Part shown: positions 1-6,077 of the stretch, piece after piece
Numbering within the stretch: the first letter of the stretch is position 1
How the letters are laid out: the number at the start of each line of letters is the position of its first letter
Assembly (NCBI GenBank): GCA_017554135.1
Contig: JAFZIX010000030.1
Location: 1 to 7,717 of the forward strand
Length of the DNA: 7,717 nucleotides
Direction of reading: 5' to 3'
Source of the DNA: Bacteroidales bacterium
GTDB taxonomy: Bacteria > Bacteroidota > Bacteroidia > Bacteroidales > UBA932
Translations under genes and position numbers: made by a program
Notes under the pieces: generated by a model
Database searches by the model: none
The model's input: only the letters and a program-made list of their open reading frames with translations
Told to the model about the DNA's origin: nothing

Positions 1-115
1 GAAGTATGAGCCTAAGTTCACTGCTTGGCATTCTGATGTAGGCGTATTTGCCCTCTTTCGACATGAGCTGTGCGCTTGTTCCTGCCGAACGCACGAGTTT
101 TGCGCCGCATCCGGG
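1..115 (-). pseudogene. rplB: Internal fragment of ribosomal protein L2 (rplB) joined in frame to argC
   Basis: Residues 203-240 of the argC reading frame read as the middle of bacterial ribosomal protein L2: PGCGAKLVRSAGTSAQLM followed by SKEGKYAYIRMPSSELRLIL. The RSAGT-AQL-EGKY-R-PS-E-R pattern is the highly conserved L2 core and has no counterpart in ArgC. The join falls around the codons for LQPG (110-121), where an ArgC-like LQP and an L2-like PG can be read across one another. The fragment lacks the L2 start and N-terminal domain and continues past the left edge. It could be a real rplB gene wrongly joined to argC in assembly, or the product of a recombination event. The L2 identity rests on recognition of conserved residues, not on a search. 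Confidence 0.8.
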
Positions 116-721
116 CTGAAGCAGGCAGATGTTCCGCTTGATTTCCGTAAGGTGCTGGTGCGTAAATACTTTATAAGTAGAGATATTGTCGCTTCTCCAA
201 CTGAAATGGGTGGTGGCGGCTGGCTTGACACCTGCTCCCGTGGAGCCGGTGATGGCAGTTATCGCAACGTCGCCGGCAAGCAGGCCGTTCGCTGCAAAGG
301 GGAGCAGCCCCAGTTGTATTGCGGTGGCGAAGCATCCGGGATTGGCAATCTTGGATGCGCCCTTTATCTTATTTCTCTGCCATTCTGGAAGGCCGTACAC
401 GTAGCCATTGCTCTCATCCCTGAAATCCTGGGCCAGATCCACTATTTTAAGCCCTTCAGGGCAGGGGTGCGATGCCCAGAACTCCTGGCTCTTGCCATGG
501 GCGGAGCATAGGAAGAGCACGTCGATGGTGGAGAGATCGATACTGTCGGTAAAACATATGTCAGTGTCTCCGAACAGACCTTCATGAACTTCGTACAGGT
601 GCTTCCCGGCACTGCTTTCGGAATGCACGAAACCCAGTTCCACTTCCGGGTGATTGACCAGGATGCGGATGAGTTCTCCGGCAGTGTACCCGGCGCCGCC
701 TATAATGCCTGCCTTAATCAT
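1..721 (-). CDS. argC: ArgC (N-acetyl-gamma-glutamyl-phosphate reductase), N-terminal part, fused in frame to ribosomal protein L2 sequence; runs off the left edge
   Basis: ArgC reduces N-acyl-glutamyl-5-phosphate to the semialdehyde with NADPH in arginine biosynthesis. The reading frame is open for 240 codons. Residues 5-15 (GIIGGAGYTAG) are the Rossmann-type NADP site, and NPGC with catalytic Cys130 (residues 127-130) followed by TGSTGAGVKP (158-167) is characteristic of ArgC. The ArgC match is continuous to about residue 200 (HQHLTEIKRN), but the expected catalytic-domain continuation of a roughly 320-residue protein is missing. From about residue 203 the sequence is ribosomal protein L2 instead (see separate entry). 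The ATG at 721 has AAGGAG about 8 bases upstream, and the first 8 bases overlap the end of argG, so it is the last visible gene of the arginine operon. If the fusion is real the enzyme should be inactive. The identity of the first 200 residues is certain; the joined tail is not ArgC. Confidence 0.9.
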   Translation of the reverse strand, partial: MIKAGIIGGAGYTAGELIRILVNHPEVELGFVHSESSAGKHLYEVHEGLFGDTDICFTDSIDLSTIDVLFLCSAHGKSQEFWASHPCPEGLKIVDLAQDFRDESNGYVYGLPEWQRNKIKGASKIANPGCFATAIQLGLLPFAANGLLAGDVAITAITGSTGAGVKPAATTHFSWRSDNISTYKVFTHQHLTEIKRNICLLQPGCGAKLVRSAGTSAQLMSKEGKYAYIRMPSSELRLIL

Positions 722-1916
722 TTTCAAACTCCTTTTGATGTGCTCCGTAATACACTCTCAGCGGGGTGGAGAGCAGTTTTATGAAACCTTTGGCCTCTTC
801 TGCGGTCCAGCCTTTCTGGCTCTCGCCGTATTCTCCCAGCTTGGATGCCACGAGGTCATCGGGGGAGTCGACTCCGACGGTGGAGAAGGACCAGGGCCTG
901 AGTTCCAGCGTGACGGTGCCGTTCACATTCCGCTGGCTGCTTTCCAGCATGGCCTCAATGTCCCGCATCACGGGCTCGAGATACTGGCTTTCGTGGAGGA
1001 ACATCCCGTACCAGTTGGCCACCTGGTCTTTCCAGTACTGCTGCCATTTGCTGAGGGTGAATTTCTCCAGGAACTTGTGCGCTGCGATGATGAGCATCGG
1101 GGCTGCCGCTTCGAAACCTACGCGGCCCTTGATGCCGATGATGGTGTCTCCCACGTGCATGTCGCGCCCTATGCCATAGGCGGCCCCTATCTCTTCTACG
1201 GCCTGTATCGCCTGGATCTTATCCTCATATGCCTTGCCGTTCACCGAGCAGAGTTCGCCCTTGCAGAAGCCGAGCGAAAGAATCTCCGGACCGGTCTTGG
1301 TGATCTGCTTGAGGTAGGCGCTTTCCGGCAGGCCCTGTTTGGAATCGAGGATTTCTCCTCCGCAGATGGAGGTGCCCCAAATGCCCACGTTGTAGGAGTA
1401 TTTGAGTTTTGCGAAATCGGCATTGAAGCCGTTCGCGTTGAGGTAGTCCACCTCTTCCTTGCGGGAGATGTTGCCGTCGCGGGTGAGGGTGATGATTTCC
1501 ATCTCCGGGCACATCACCAGGAAGGTCATGTCGAAGCGGACCTGATCGTTGCCGGCACCGGTAGAACCGTGCGCGATGGCATCCGCCCCTATCTCCTTGG
1601 CATATTTTGCAATCGCAATGCCCTGAAAGATGCGCTCGGAAGATACCGAAATGGGATAGGTGCCGTTACGCAGCACATTCCCGTAAACCATATACTTCAG
1701 GCTCTTCTCGTAATACTCGGCGGTCACGTCCAGGGTGACATACTGCTTTGCGCCCAGTTTGTAGGCGTTTTCTTCGTTTTGCTTCAACTGCGCGGCGGAA
1801 AAACCTCCCGTATTCGCGCAGGCCGCATAAACCTCGTATCCCTTCTCCTTGGCGAGATACATTACCGTATAGGAGGTATCAAGGCCTCCGCTATACGCTA
1901 CCACAACCTTTTTCAT
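714..1916 (-). CDS. argG: Argininosuccinate synthase
   Basis: Catalyses ATP-dependent condensation of citrulline with aspartate to argininosuccinate, the penultimate step of arginine synthesis, in the cytosol. The 400-residue length is normal for the family. The N-terminal AYSGGLDTS (7-15) is the PP-loop ATP-pyrophosphatase motif, NVLRNGTYPIS (80-90) is the conserved substrate-side segment, and GSTGAGNDQVRF (117-128) is the ArgG signature for citrulline/aspartate binding. The start ATG at 1916 overlaps the TAA of the acyltransferase by one base (TAATG), with a GGAG a few bases upstream inside that gene, so translation is probably coupled. Its own TAA lies 8 bases inside argC. No defect is visible; nothing here depends on the damaged argC downstream. 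Confidence 0.97.
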   Translation of the reverse strand: MKKVVVAYSGGLDTSYTVMYLAKEKGYEVYAACANTGGFSAAQLKQNEENAYKLGAKQYVTLDVTAEYYEKSLKYMVYGNVLRNGTYPISVSSERIFQGIAIAKYAKEIGADAIAHGSTGAGNDQVRFDMTFLVMCPEMEIITLTRDGNISRKEEVDYLNANGFNADFAKLKYSYNVGIWGTSICGGEILDSKQGLPESAYLKQITKTGPEILSLGFCKGELCSVNGKAYEDKIQAIQAVEEIGAAYGIGRDMHVGDTIIGIKGRVGFEAAAPMLIIAAHKFLEKFTLSKWQQYWKDQVANWYGMFLHESQYLEPVMRDIEAMLESSQRNVNGTVTLELRPWSFSTVGVDSPDDLVASKLGEYGESQKGWTAEEAKGFIKLLSTPLRVYYGAHQKEFEND

Positions 1917-2476
1917 TATTCTCCGGGATGATGAATTTCCAAATGCTCTTTAGGATCGAAGAGGAGGCCGGTGCAGAGGCATAGCCTGTACTCGTTGCGG
2001 GTGAGAATATCAAAATTCCTGCAGCCCTCGCAGCCTTTCCAGAACTCAGGATCGTCGGTCAGTTCGGCGAAAGGAACCGGCCGGAATCCGAATTCATAGT
2101 TCATCTTCATAACGGCAGCGCCGGTGGTGATGGAAAAGATCTTGGCATCGGGGAAAAGCGTGCGGGAGAGAATGAAAGTCTGCTCCTTAATGCGTTTAGC
2201 CAGGCCAAGCCCGCGGAATTTGTGAGCCACGATAAGGCCGGAGTTGGCCACGAAACTCTTGCCTCCCCAACTTTCGATGTAGGAAAAACCGGCGAATTCT
2301 CCGTTTTCCGCGAGTGCGATGACCGCTTTTCCTGCGAGCATCTTTTCCTGAATATACTCGGGAGAACGGTTGGCAATACCGGTTTTGCGTTCAAGCGATG
2401 AAATGTAAATTTCATTGCAGATGTCTTCTGCGTACTTAAGATGGCTTTCATCAGCCACGAATACATTGATTTCCAT
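1916..2476 (-). CDS. GNAT-family acyltransferase of the arginine operon; candidate N-acylglutamate synthase
   Basis: A 186-residue GNAT-fold protein. The acyl-CoA pyrophosphate-binding loop is visible as RGLGLA (88-93) after the beta-strand SGLIVAHKF, and the C-terminal strand region (TTGAAVMKMNYEFGFRPV) is typical of the fold. Four cysteines near the end, C149 and C152 (KGCEGC) plus C166 and C168 (CLC), could form a metal site. As first gene of an argG-argC operon it is well placed to make the first intermediate, N-acylglutamate. From memory, an acyltransferase in the same position in Bacteroides thetaiotaomicron has been proposed for that role, with succinyl rather than acetyl intermediates; the acyl donor cannot be told here. 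I chose the ATG at 2476 because MEINVFVADESHLKYA starts the fold; the 19 residues upstream in the longer frame look untranslated. No Shine-Dalgarno precedes it, as is common in Bacteroidales. Confidence 0.85.
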   Translation of the reverse strand: MEINVFVADESHLKYAEDICNEIYISSLERKTGIANRSPEYIQEKMLAGKAVIALAENGEFAGFSYIESWGGKSFVANSGLIVAHKFRGLGLAKRIKEQTFILSRTLFPDAKIFSITTGAAVMKMNYEFGFRPVPFAELTDDPEFWKGCEGCRNFDILTRNEYRLCLCTGLLFDPKEHLEIHHPGE

Positions 2477-2548
2477 TGTGTTTTTTATCTGGCTGCGGTT
2501 GTCGGGCCGGATACATAATATCCCTAATGGCAAGACAAACCGAGATTG

Positions 2549-2565
2549 TCAATTGCAATTATTGA
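2549..2565. promoter_or_regulatory. 17-bp dyad upstream of the arginine operon, possible operator
   Basis: The site is TCAAT, 7 bases, ATTGA, with a perfect inner palindrome AATTGCAATT at 2551-2560. It lies 73 bases ahead of the acyltransferase start, next to TCGGTTTG on the minus strand (2543 to 2536), a one-mismatch fit to the Bacteroides -7 box TAnnTTTG. Its length is close to that of ArgR boxes (about 18 bp), but the bases do not clearly fit the proteobacterial ARG-box consensus. Assignment as an arginine operator is inference from position only. Confidence 0.25.
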
Positions 2566-2602
2566 AGGGAAATTCTGTAGGAATCTTGTATGTGTAGAAT
2601 TT

Positions 2603-2642
2603 CCGAAGGTATTTGGGAGGGTTCTACGCCTCCTACCTTCGG
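2603..2642. repeat. Strong 14-bp stem-loop between cstA and the arginine operon
   Basis: CCGAAGGTA (2603-2611) pairs perfectly with TACCTTCGG (2634-2642). After a one-sided TTTG bulge, GGAGG (2616-2620) pairs with CCTCC (2629-2633), leaving an 8-base loop. An alternative pairing GTAGAA (2594-2599) with TTCTAC (2622-2627) is also possible. No T tract follows on either strand, so it is not a textbook intrinsic terminator. It may be a processing or attenuation structure, or part of a dispersed intergenic repeat. Confidence 0.5.
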
Positions 2643-2685
2643 GCTCGCTTGCCGGTGTTATGAGAATACACTGCTGACATACAAC

Positions 2686-2717
2686 TGCAAATAAAAGAAA
2701 AGATTTCCTTATTTGCA
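2686..2717 (-). terminator. Inverted repeat at the cstA stop codon, possible 3'-end hairpin
   Basis: TGCAAATAA (2686-2694) and TTATTTGCA (2709-2717) form a perfect 9-bp inverted repeat whose proximal arm contains the last cstA codons and its TAA. Within the 14-base loop, GAAA and TTTC can add four more pairs. The stem is AT-rich and no clear T tract follows, so termination is only a possible function. Confidence 0.3.
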
Positions 2718-4163
2718 AACTTTCTTGTGCCAGATGAAGAATAAAAGCAGGGAAATTATGAATGTGGAGCAGCCGATCCATGCATTCAGGCTGGCCGGCA
2801 GTTGCAGTCCGGTCTTGTCGATGCAGATGAAAGTCAGGCTCACAGCACTCATGAAAGCCGCCGGAATCAGGGAGATCAGATATGCGCAGCCTTTCTTGTT
2901 CCGGACAAGATAGACGGTGACAGTCCAGAGCGTGAACACTGCGAGAGTCTGATTGGCCCAACCGAAGTAGCGCCAGATTATGTTGAAGCCGTCTGCGTGC
3001 GCCACGTTGAACCAGAGAAGTACGGATGCGGCAACGAAGAGGGGAATGCCGATGAACAGGCGGTTGCGAATGGGTTTCTGGTCGAATTTGATAAAGTCCG
3101 CGACTATCAGTCTGGCGCTGCGGAAGGCGGTGTCGCCGCTGGTGATGGGCGCTGCCACCACACCGAGAATGGCCAGGATGCCGCCGAGGAGTCCGAGCCA
3201 GGAGCGGGACACCTTTGTCACCACTGCCGGGGCTGCAGCGGTAATGTCGGATCCGACCTCTGCGGCGCCGCCGTCAAAGAAGAAATATGATGCCACCGCG
3301 GCCCAGATCAGTGCCACCAGACCCTCGGTTATCATCGAACCGTAGAATACGGGCCTGCCGAGTTTCTCGTTCTTCAGGCATCTTGCCATAAGCGGGCTCT
3401 GGGTGGCGTAGAAGCCGCTTATAGCACCGCAGGCGATGGTTATGAAGAGGCAGGGGAAGATGGGCTGGCCGAGCACGCCGACCGAGGGGCCGCGGTTGCC
3501 GAGGCCGTCCCATAGTTCGGGAATGGAGGGCCATTTGATGAAAAGGCAGACCATCAGCGCCGCGGCCATGAACAGAAGGGCGAAGGCGAACAGGGGATAA
3601 ATCCTGCCGATGATCTTGTCTATAGGAAGCAGAGTGGCTATGATGTAGTAAATGAAGATAATACCAACCCAAAGCATTATCGCGCCGCGGGAGCCGTCAC
3701 CGGCCAGACCTCCCAGGATGAGTGCAGGGCTGTAAACGAACACCGCACCCACGAGCAGAAGCAGCAGCAGGGAGAAGACCAGCATTACCTTTTTGGTGCC
3801 GTCCCCGAGATAATTGCCGACCAGTTCGGGCAGGCCGGCGCCACCGTGCCGCACGGACAGCATTCCGGAAAGATAATCATGCACCGCTCCGGCAAAAATG
3901 CAGCCCAGAACTATCCAGAGATAGGATGCCGGGCCGAACTTTGCTCCCATTATGGCACCGAAGATGGGGCCCGTGCCGGCAATATTCAGGAACTGGATCA
4001 TGAATACCTTCCAGGTGGGCATCGGGATGAAATCGACGCCGTCGGCCTTGCTGACCGCGGGTGTTTCCCGCTTGGGATCGGGCCCGAATACTCTATCTAC
4101 AAAAGCGCCGTAAAGCACATAACCCAGAATCAGGGCAAGAATGCAGAGGATAAACGAGAGCAT
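2709..4163 (-). CDS. cstA: CstA/BtsT-family carbon starvation transporter, short form
   Basis: Polytopic inner-membrane protein of the CstA family, whose studied members import pyruvate and, by older reports, peptides. The protein has 484 residues, shorter than the roughly 700-residue E. coli CstA and BtsT but like short forms in other anaerobes. Family landmarks are QFLNIAGTGPIFGAIMGAKF (57-76), AVHDYLSGMLSVRHGGAGLPELVG (93-116, here paraphrased by position), GFYATQSPLMARCL (250-263), TSGDTAFRSARLIVADF (341-357) and WRYFGWANQTLAVFTLW (397-413). Hydrophobic segments run throughout, starting at residues 2-20. The start ATG at 4163 leaves 55 bases to the divergent redox operon. Pyruvate is the likeliest substrate by family, but the sequence alone does not fix it. 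No frame damage is visible. Confidence 0.93.
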   Translation of the reverse strand: MLSFILCILALILGYVLYGAFVDRVFGPDPKRETPAVSKADGVDFIPMPTWKVFMIQFLNIAGTGPIFGAIMGAKFGPASYLWIVLGCIFAGAVHDYLSGMLSVRHGGAGLPELVGNYLGDGTKKVMLVFSLLLLLLVGAVFVYSPALILGGLAGDGSRGAIMLWVGIIFIYYIIATLLPIDKIIGRIYPLFAFALLFMAAALMVCLFIKWPSIPELWDGLGNRGPSVGVLGQPIFPCLFITIACGAISGFYATQSPLMARCLKNEKLGRPVFYGSMITEGLVALIWAAVASYFFFDGGAAEVGSDITAAAPAVVTKVSRSWLGLLGGILAILGVVAAPITSGDTAFRSARLIVADFIKFDQKPIRNRLFIGIPLFVAASVLLWFNVAHADGFNIIWRYFGWANQTLAVFTLWTVTVYLVRNKKGCAYLISLIPAAFMSAVSLTFICIDKTGLQLPASLNAWIGCSTFIISLLLFFIWHKKVCK

Positions 4164-4218
4164 AGTTAATAGTTTTGCAAAGCAAAAATACGAAATAATT
4201 GCTAAATTTGAAGATTAT
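4164..4218. promoter_or_regulatory. Divergent promoter region of cstA and the Hdr-like operon
   Basis: Only 55 AT-rich bases separate the two starts. On the plus strand TAGTTTTG (4170-4177) and on the minus strand TATTTTTG (4190 to 4183) both match the Bacteroides -7 consensus TAnnTTTG exactly. They face each other 5 bases apart, within the inverted repeat TTTTG (4173-4177) and CAAAA (4183-4187). Predicted start points would give leaders of about 35 bases for the plus-strand operon and about 13 for cstA. Clear -33 TTTG elements were not found at the usual spacing, so each box is a candidate only. Confidence 0.5.
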
Positions 4219-4929
4219 ATGGGTAAACTGTACGACGAACTGACCAAGGACTACCGTTTCAAGGAGGGGCTGAAGACTTGCATCAATTGCGGAACATGTA
4301 CCGCAATCTGCCCTGCGGCGGAGTTCTACAAATACGATCCCCGCAAGATAGTGGATACTGTGCAGCGGAAAGACGAGGAAGGCATACTTGAACTTTTGAA
4401 AAGCGAAACTATCTGGTACTGTGGCGAATGCATGTCCTGCGTAACCCGCTGCCCGCGCAAGAACGGGGCCGGGCTTGTAGTGATGGCCCTGCGCAATCTC
4501 TCTACGAAACTGGGGTATTTCACCGAGTCTGAAAAGGGACGCCAGTTGTATCCTCTCACCAAAGTGCTGACTACCAACGTCTTGAAATTGGGCTATTGCG
4601 TGCATCCTTCCACCTACAAATACGAAGATCATCCCGAATCAGGGCCTGTGTTCGAATGGGTTCTGAACAATAAAGAGGATGTCTACGCCCGCCTGGGGGC
4701 AAATTACGGCCGCCAGGGCGAGGGGGCCCTCCGTGCGATTCCCCAGGAGGATCTGGATGAACTCCAGGCCATCTTCGACGAAACCGGCGCCACCGAGCGC
4801 ATCAATCTTGTGGAGGAATGCTCCCGCAAGAAGGCGGCGGAGATGGGCATGACCATGGAAGAATATACCAAATACACCTTCGAGCATTGCTCCAGAGGAC
4901 ATTTCAATAATGAGGAGGGCGCGATATGA
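4219..4929 (+). CDS. HdrC-like dicluster iron-sulfur protein (first of two)
   Basis: A 236-residue soluble electron carrier with two ferredoxin-type [4Fe-4S] motifs: C21-x2-C24-x2-C27-x3-C31-P (CINCGTCTAICP) and C68-x2-C71-x2-C74-x3-C78-P (CGECMSCVTRCP). These are followed by a long helical C-terminal part. Spacing and context match the HdrC subunit of heterodisulfide-reductase-like complexes, which passes electrons between the flavin subunit and HdrB. I chose the ATG at 4219; the frame is open back to 4141, but that would overlap the start of cstA and add an unrelated 26 residues. It is the first gene of the plus-strand operon, and its TGA overlaps the hdrB ATG (ATGA at 4926-4929). This TGA is a true stop, which matters for reading the TGA inside the next gene. 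Residues past 120 have no motif I recognise. Confidence 0.88.
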   Translation: MGKLYDELTKDYRFKEGLKTCINCGTCTAICPAAEFYKYDPRKIVDTVQRKDEEGILELLKSETIWYCGECMSCVTRCPRKNGAGLVVMALRNLSTKLGYFTESEKGRQLYPLTKVLTTNVLKLGYCVHPSTYKYEDHPESGPVFEWVLNNKEDVYARLGANYGRQGEGALRAIPQEDLDELQAIFDETGATERINLVEECSRKKAAEMGMTMEEYTKYTFEHCSRGHFNNEEGAI

Positions 4930-5996
4930 TTTACCAGGGCAAGCAGAAAATCTGGTCGGACTACCAGAAAGAGATTCCGGACAACCATTGGTTTTACGTG
5001 CGCAGTTGCATCCGGCAGAGTTTCTTCCCGGCATCGGAGTATTATTTCCTGAAGATCTGCAGGGATATGCTGGGGCGGGATATCTTTGAATCCAAACACC
5101 ACACCACCTGCGGCGGAATAGCCTATCATGCAGACACCATCCCACAGGAGACGGCCATGACTATCGTGGCACGCCAGTTCGCCCTGATGACGGAGGCAGG
5201 CTATAAGAATCTGGTCACATCCTGCATCACATCCTTCGGAAACTATACAGAGATACTCGAAACCTGGCGCGAATTCCCCGAACTCGAGGCACGCATCCGC
5301 GAGAAACTCTGGAAGGCCTGCCGCCGTGAGTTTGAGAAGCCTGAGTACGTGGCGCACGCCAGCGACCTTGTCTATAAACTACGGGAAGAGATAGCCGCAA
5401 ATGCCAGATTCAAACTGGTGGACAAGGCCACGGGCGAACCGTTGAGGATTGTGGAGCACATAGGCTGCCACTATTCCAAGATGTTCCCTCACAAAGGAGT
5501 GGGCGGTGCCGAATACCCCTGCGTTCTCAGCGGAATGGCGGAGGCCTGGGGAGGGAAGGTGATAGATTATCCAGAGCGCAGGCATTGATGCGTCTTCGGC
5601 TTCCGGCAGTATCTGGTCAAGGCCAACAGGGGTTATTCCATATCTAATACCCATAAGAAATTCGAATCGATGGAACCCTATCATCCGGACATGATCATCA
5701 CCAACTGCCCAGGATGTCCCTTCTTCCTGGACCGCTGGCAGTATGTGATTGCAGAGCAGGAAGGCAAGACCTATGGCGAAAACGGCAACGGTATTCCCGT
5801 GCTTACCTATGAGGAACTGGCCGGGCTGGTGCTGGGCATCGATCCCTGGGATCTTGGTCTCCAGGTCCATCAGGTGGGCCCCGAGCCGCTTCTGGACAAG
5901 ATGGGAGTGCCTTACGACCCTGCGAAGAAGTATCTTGGCGTTGACGAAAAGGAACTGAAAAAGCCGGGGCTCCCGACAGTCTTGAAGTGCTGTTAA
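4926..5996 (+). CDS. HdrB-like CCG-domain protein with an in-frame TGA at a cluster-cysteine position (selenoprotein candidate or disrupted gene)
   Basis: HdrB-type proteins carry out disulfide or related two-electron chemistry on non-cubane [4Fe-4S] clusters bound by CCG domains. The frame opens at 4926 with AGGAGG ahead, runs 220 codons to TGA (5586-5588), then continues in the same frame with equally convincing homology to TAA at 5994-5996 (357 codons in all). Reading TGA as residue 221 gives C181-x39-X221-C222-x38-C261-x2-C264, fitting the CCG-domain pattern Cx(31-39)CCx(35-38)CxxC. TGA thus replaces the first cysteine of the CC pair. The next residue is Val where Gly is usual (CVFGFR, expected CGFGFR). 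The N-terminal CCG copy is degenerate (C28, C62, C100; CGG and CITS), so probably only the C-terminal cluster is bound. Options are selenocysteine, a nonsense mutation giving two fragments (4926-5588 and from ATG 5670), or a sequencing error. A frameshift is excluded because the frame does not change. Confidence 0.8.
5586..5624 (+). other. In-frame TGA followed by a SECIS-like hairpin (candidate selenocysteine site)
   Basis: Eighteen bases after the TGA, CCGG (5603-5606) pairs with CTGG (5613-5616) around the loop CAGTAT. CTT (5600-5602) then pairs with AAG (5619-5621) past a two-base bulge, and GG (5598-5599) with CC (5623-5624) past one bulged G. Bacterial SECIS elements, from memory, have a small hairpin whose apical loop, with an important G/U, lies about 16-37 bases after UGA; this loop contains GU and sits at that distance. 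The stem is imperfect and such hairpins arise by chance in GC-rich coding DNA. No selA, selB, selC or selD is in the window to support Sec insertion. Confidence 0.3.
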
Positions 5997-6006
5997 GCCT
6001 TCCTGC

Positions 6007-6077
6007 CATTCTGAAATCTTCTTACTGTCATTCTGAAATCTTCTTACTGTCATTCTGAACGAAGTGAAAGAATCTAT
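6007..6077 (+). repeat. 22-bp tandem repeat (two exact copies plus a 9-bp third) inserted between hdrB and hdrA
   Basis: Bases 6007-6028 and 6029-6050 are identical 22-mers beginning CATTCTGAAATC; a third copy begins at 6051 but matches only CATTCTGAA before becoming CGAAGTGAAAGAATCT. That last part (6050-6075) resembles a GTCATTCTGAACGAAGTGAA-type intergenic repeat that I recall as widely dispersed in bacterial genomes; ATTCT and AGAAT can pair across it. The element ends directly at the hdrA ATG and so forms its whole ribosome-binding region. The other internal junctions of this operon are overlaps with purine-rich Shine-Dalgarno sites, so the 81 bp look like a later insertion or expansion. 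Confidence 0.8.

Noticed and set aside
1..121. A frameshift or sequencing indel in argC as the cause of the odd C-terminus.
   Set aside because: Neither of the other two minus-strand frames restores ArgC-like sequence, whereas the existing frame reads as conserved L2 core.
654..1931. Long open frame (about 425 codons) on the plus strand opposite argG.
   Set aside because: It is the antisense shadow of a clear argG with all family motifs; its own translation matches nothing I recognise and it spans gene boundaries.
4141..4218. N-terminal extension of the first HdrC-like protein from ATG 4141.
   Set aside because: It would overlap the cstA start, cover the divergent promoter region and add residues with no family resemblance.
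5586..5670. Two separate genes: a short HdrB N-part and an independent C-part starting at ATG 5670.
   Set aside because: The 27 codons between TGA and 5670 are in the same frame and carry family-like sequence (FGFRQYLVKANRGYS), so this is one gene with a TGA in it.
4926..5996. Genome-wide reassignment of TGA to an amino acid.
   Set aside because: TGA serves as a genuine stop at 4927-4929 and 7430-7432, both in ATGA overlaps with the next gene's start.
6007..6059. CRISPR array.
   Set aside because: The repeats abut with no spacers and only about 2.4 copies exist; it is a tandem duplication.
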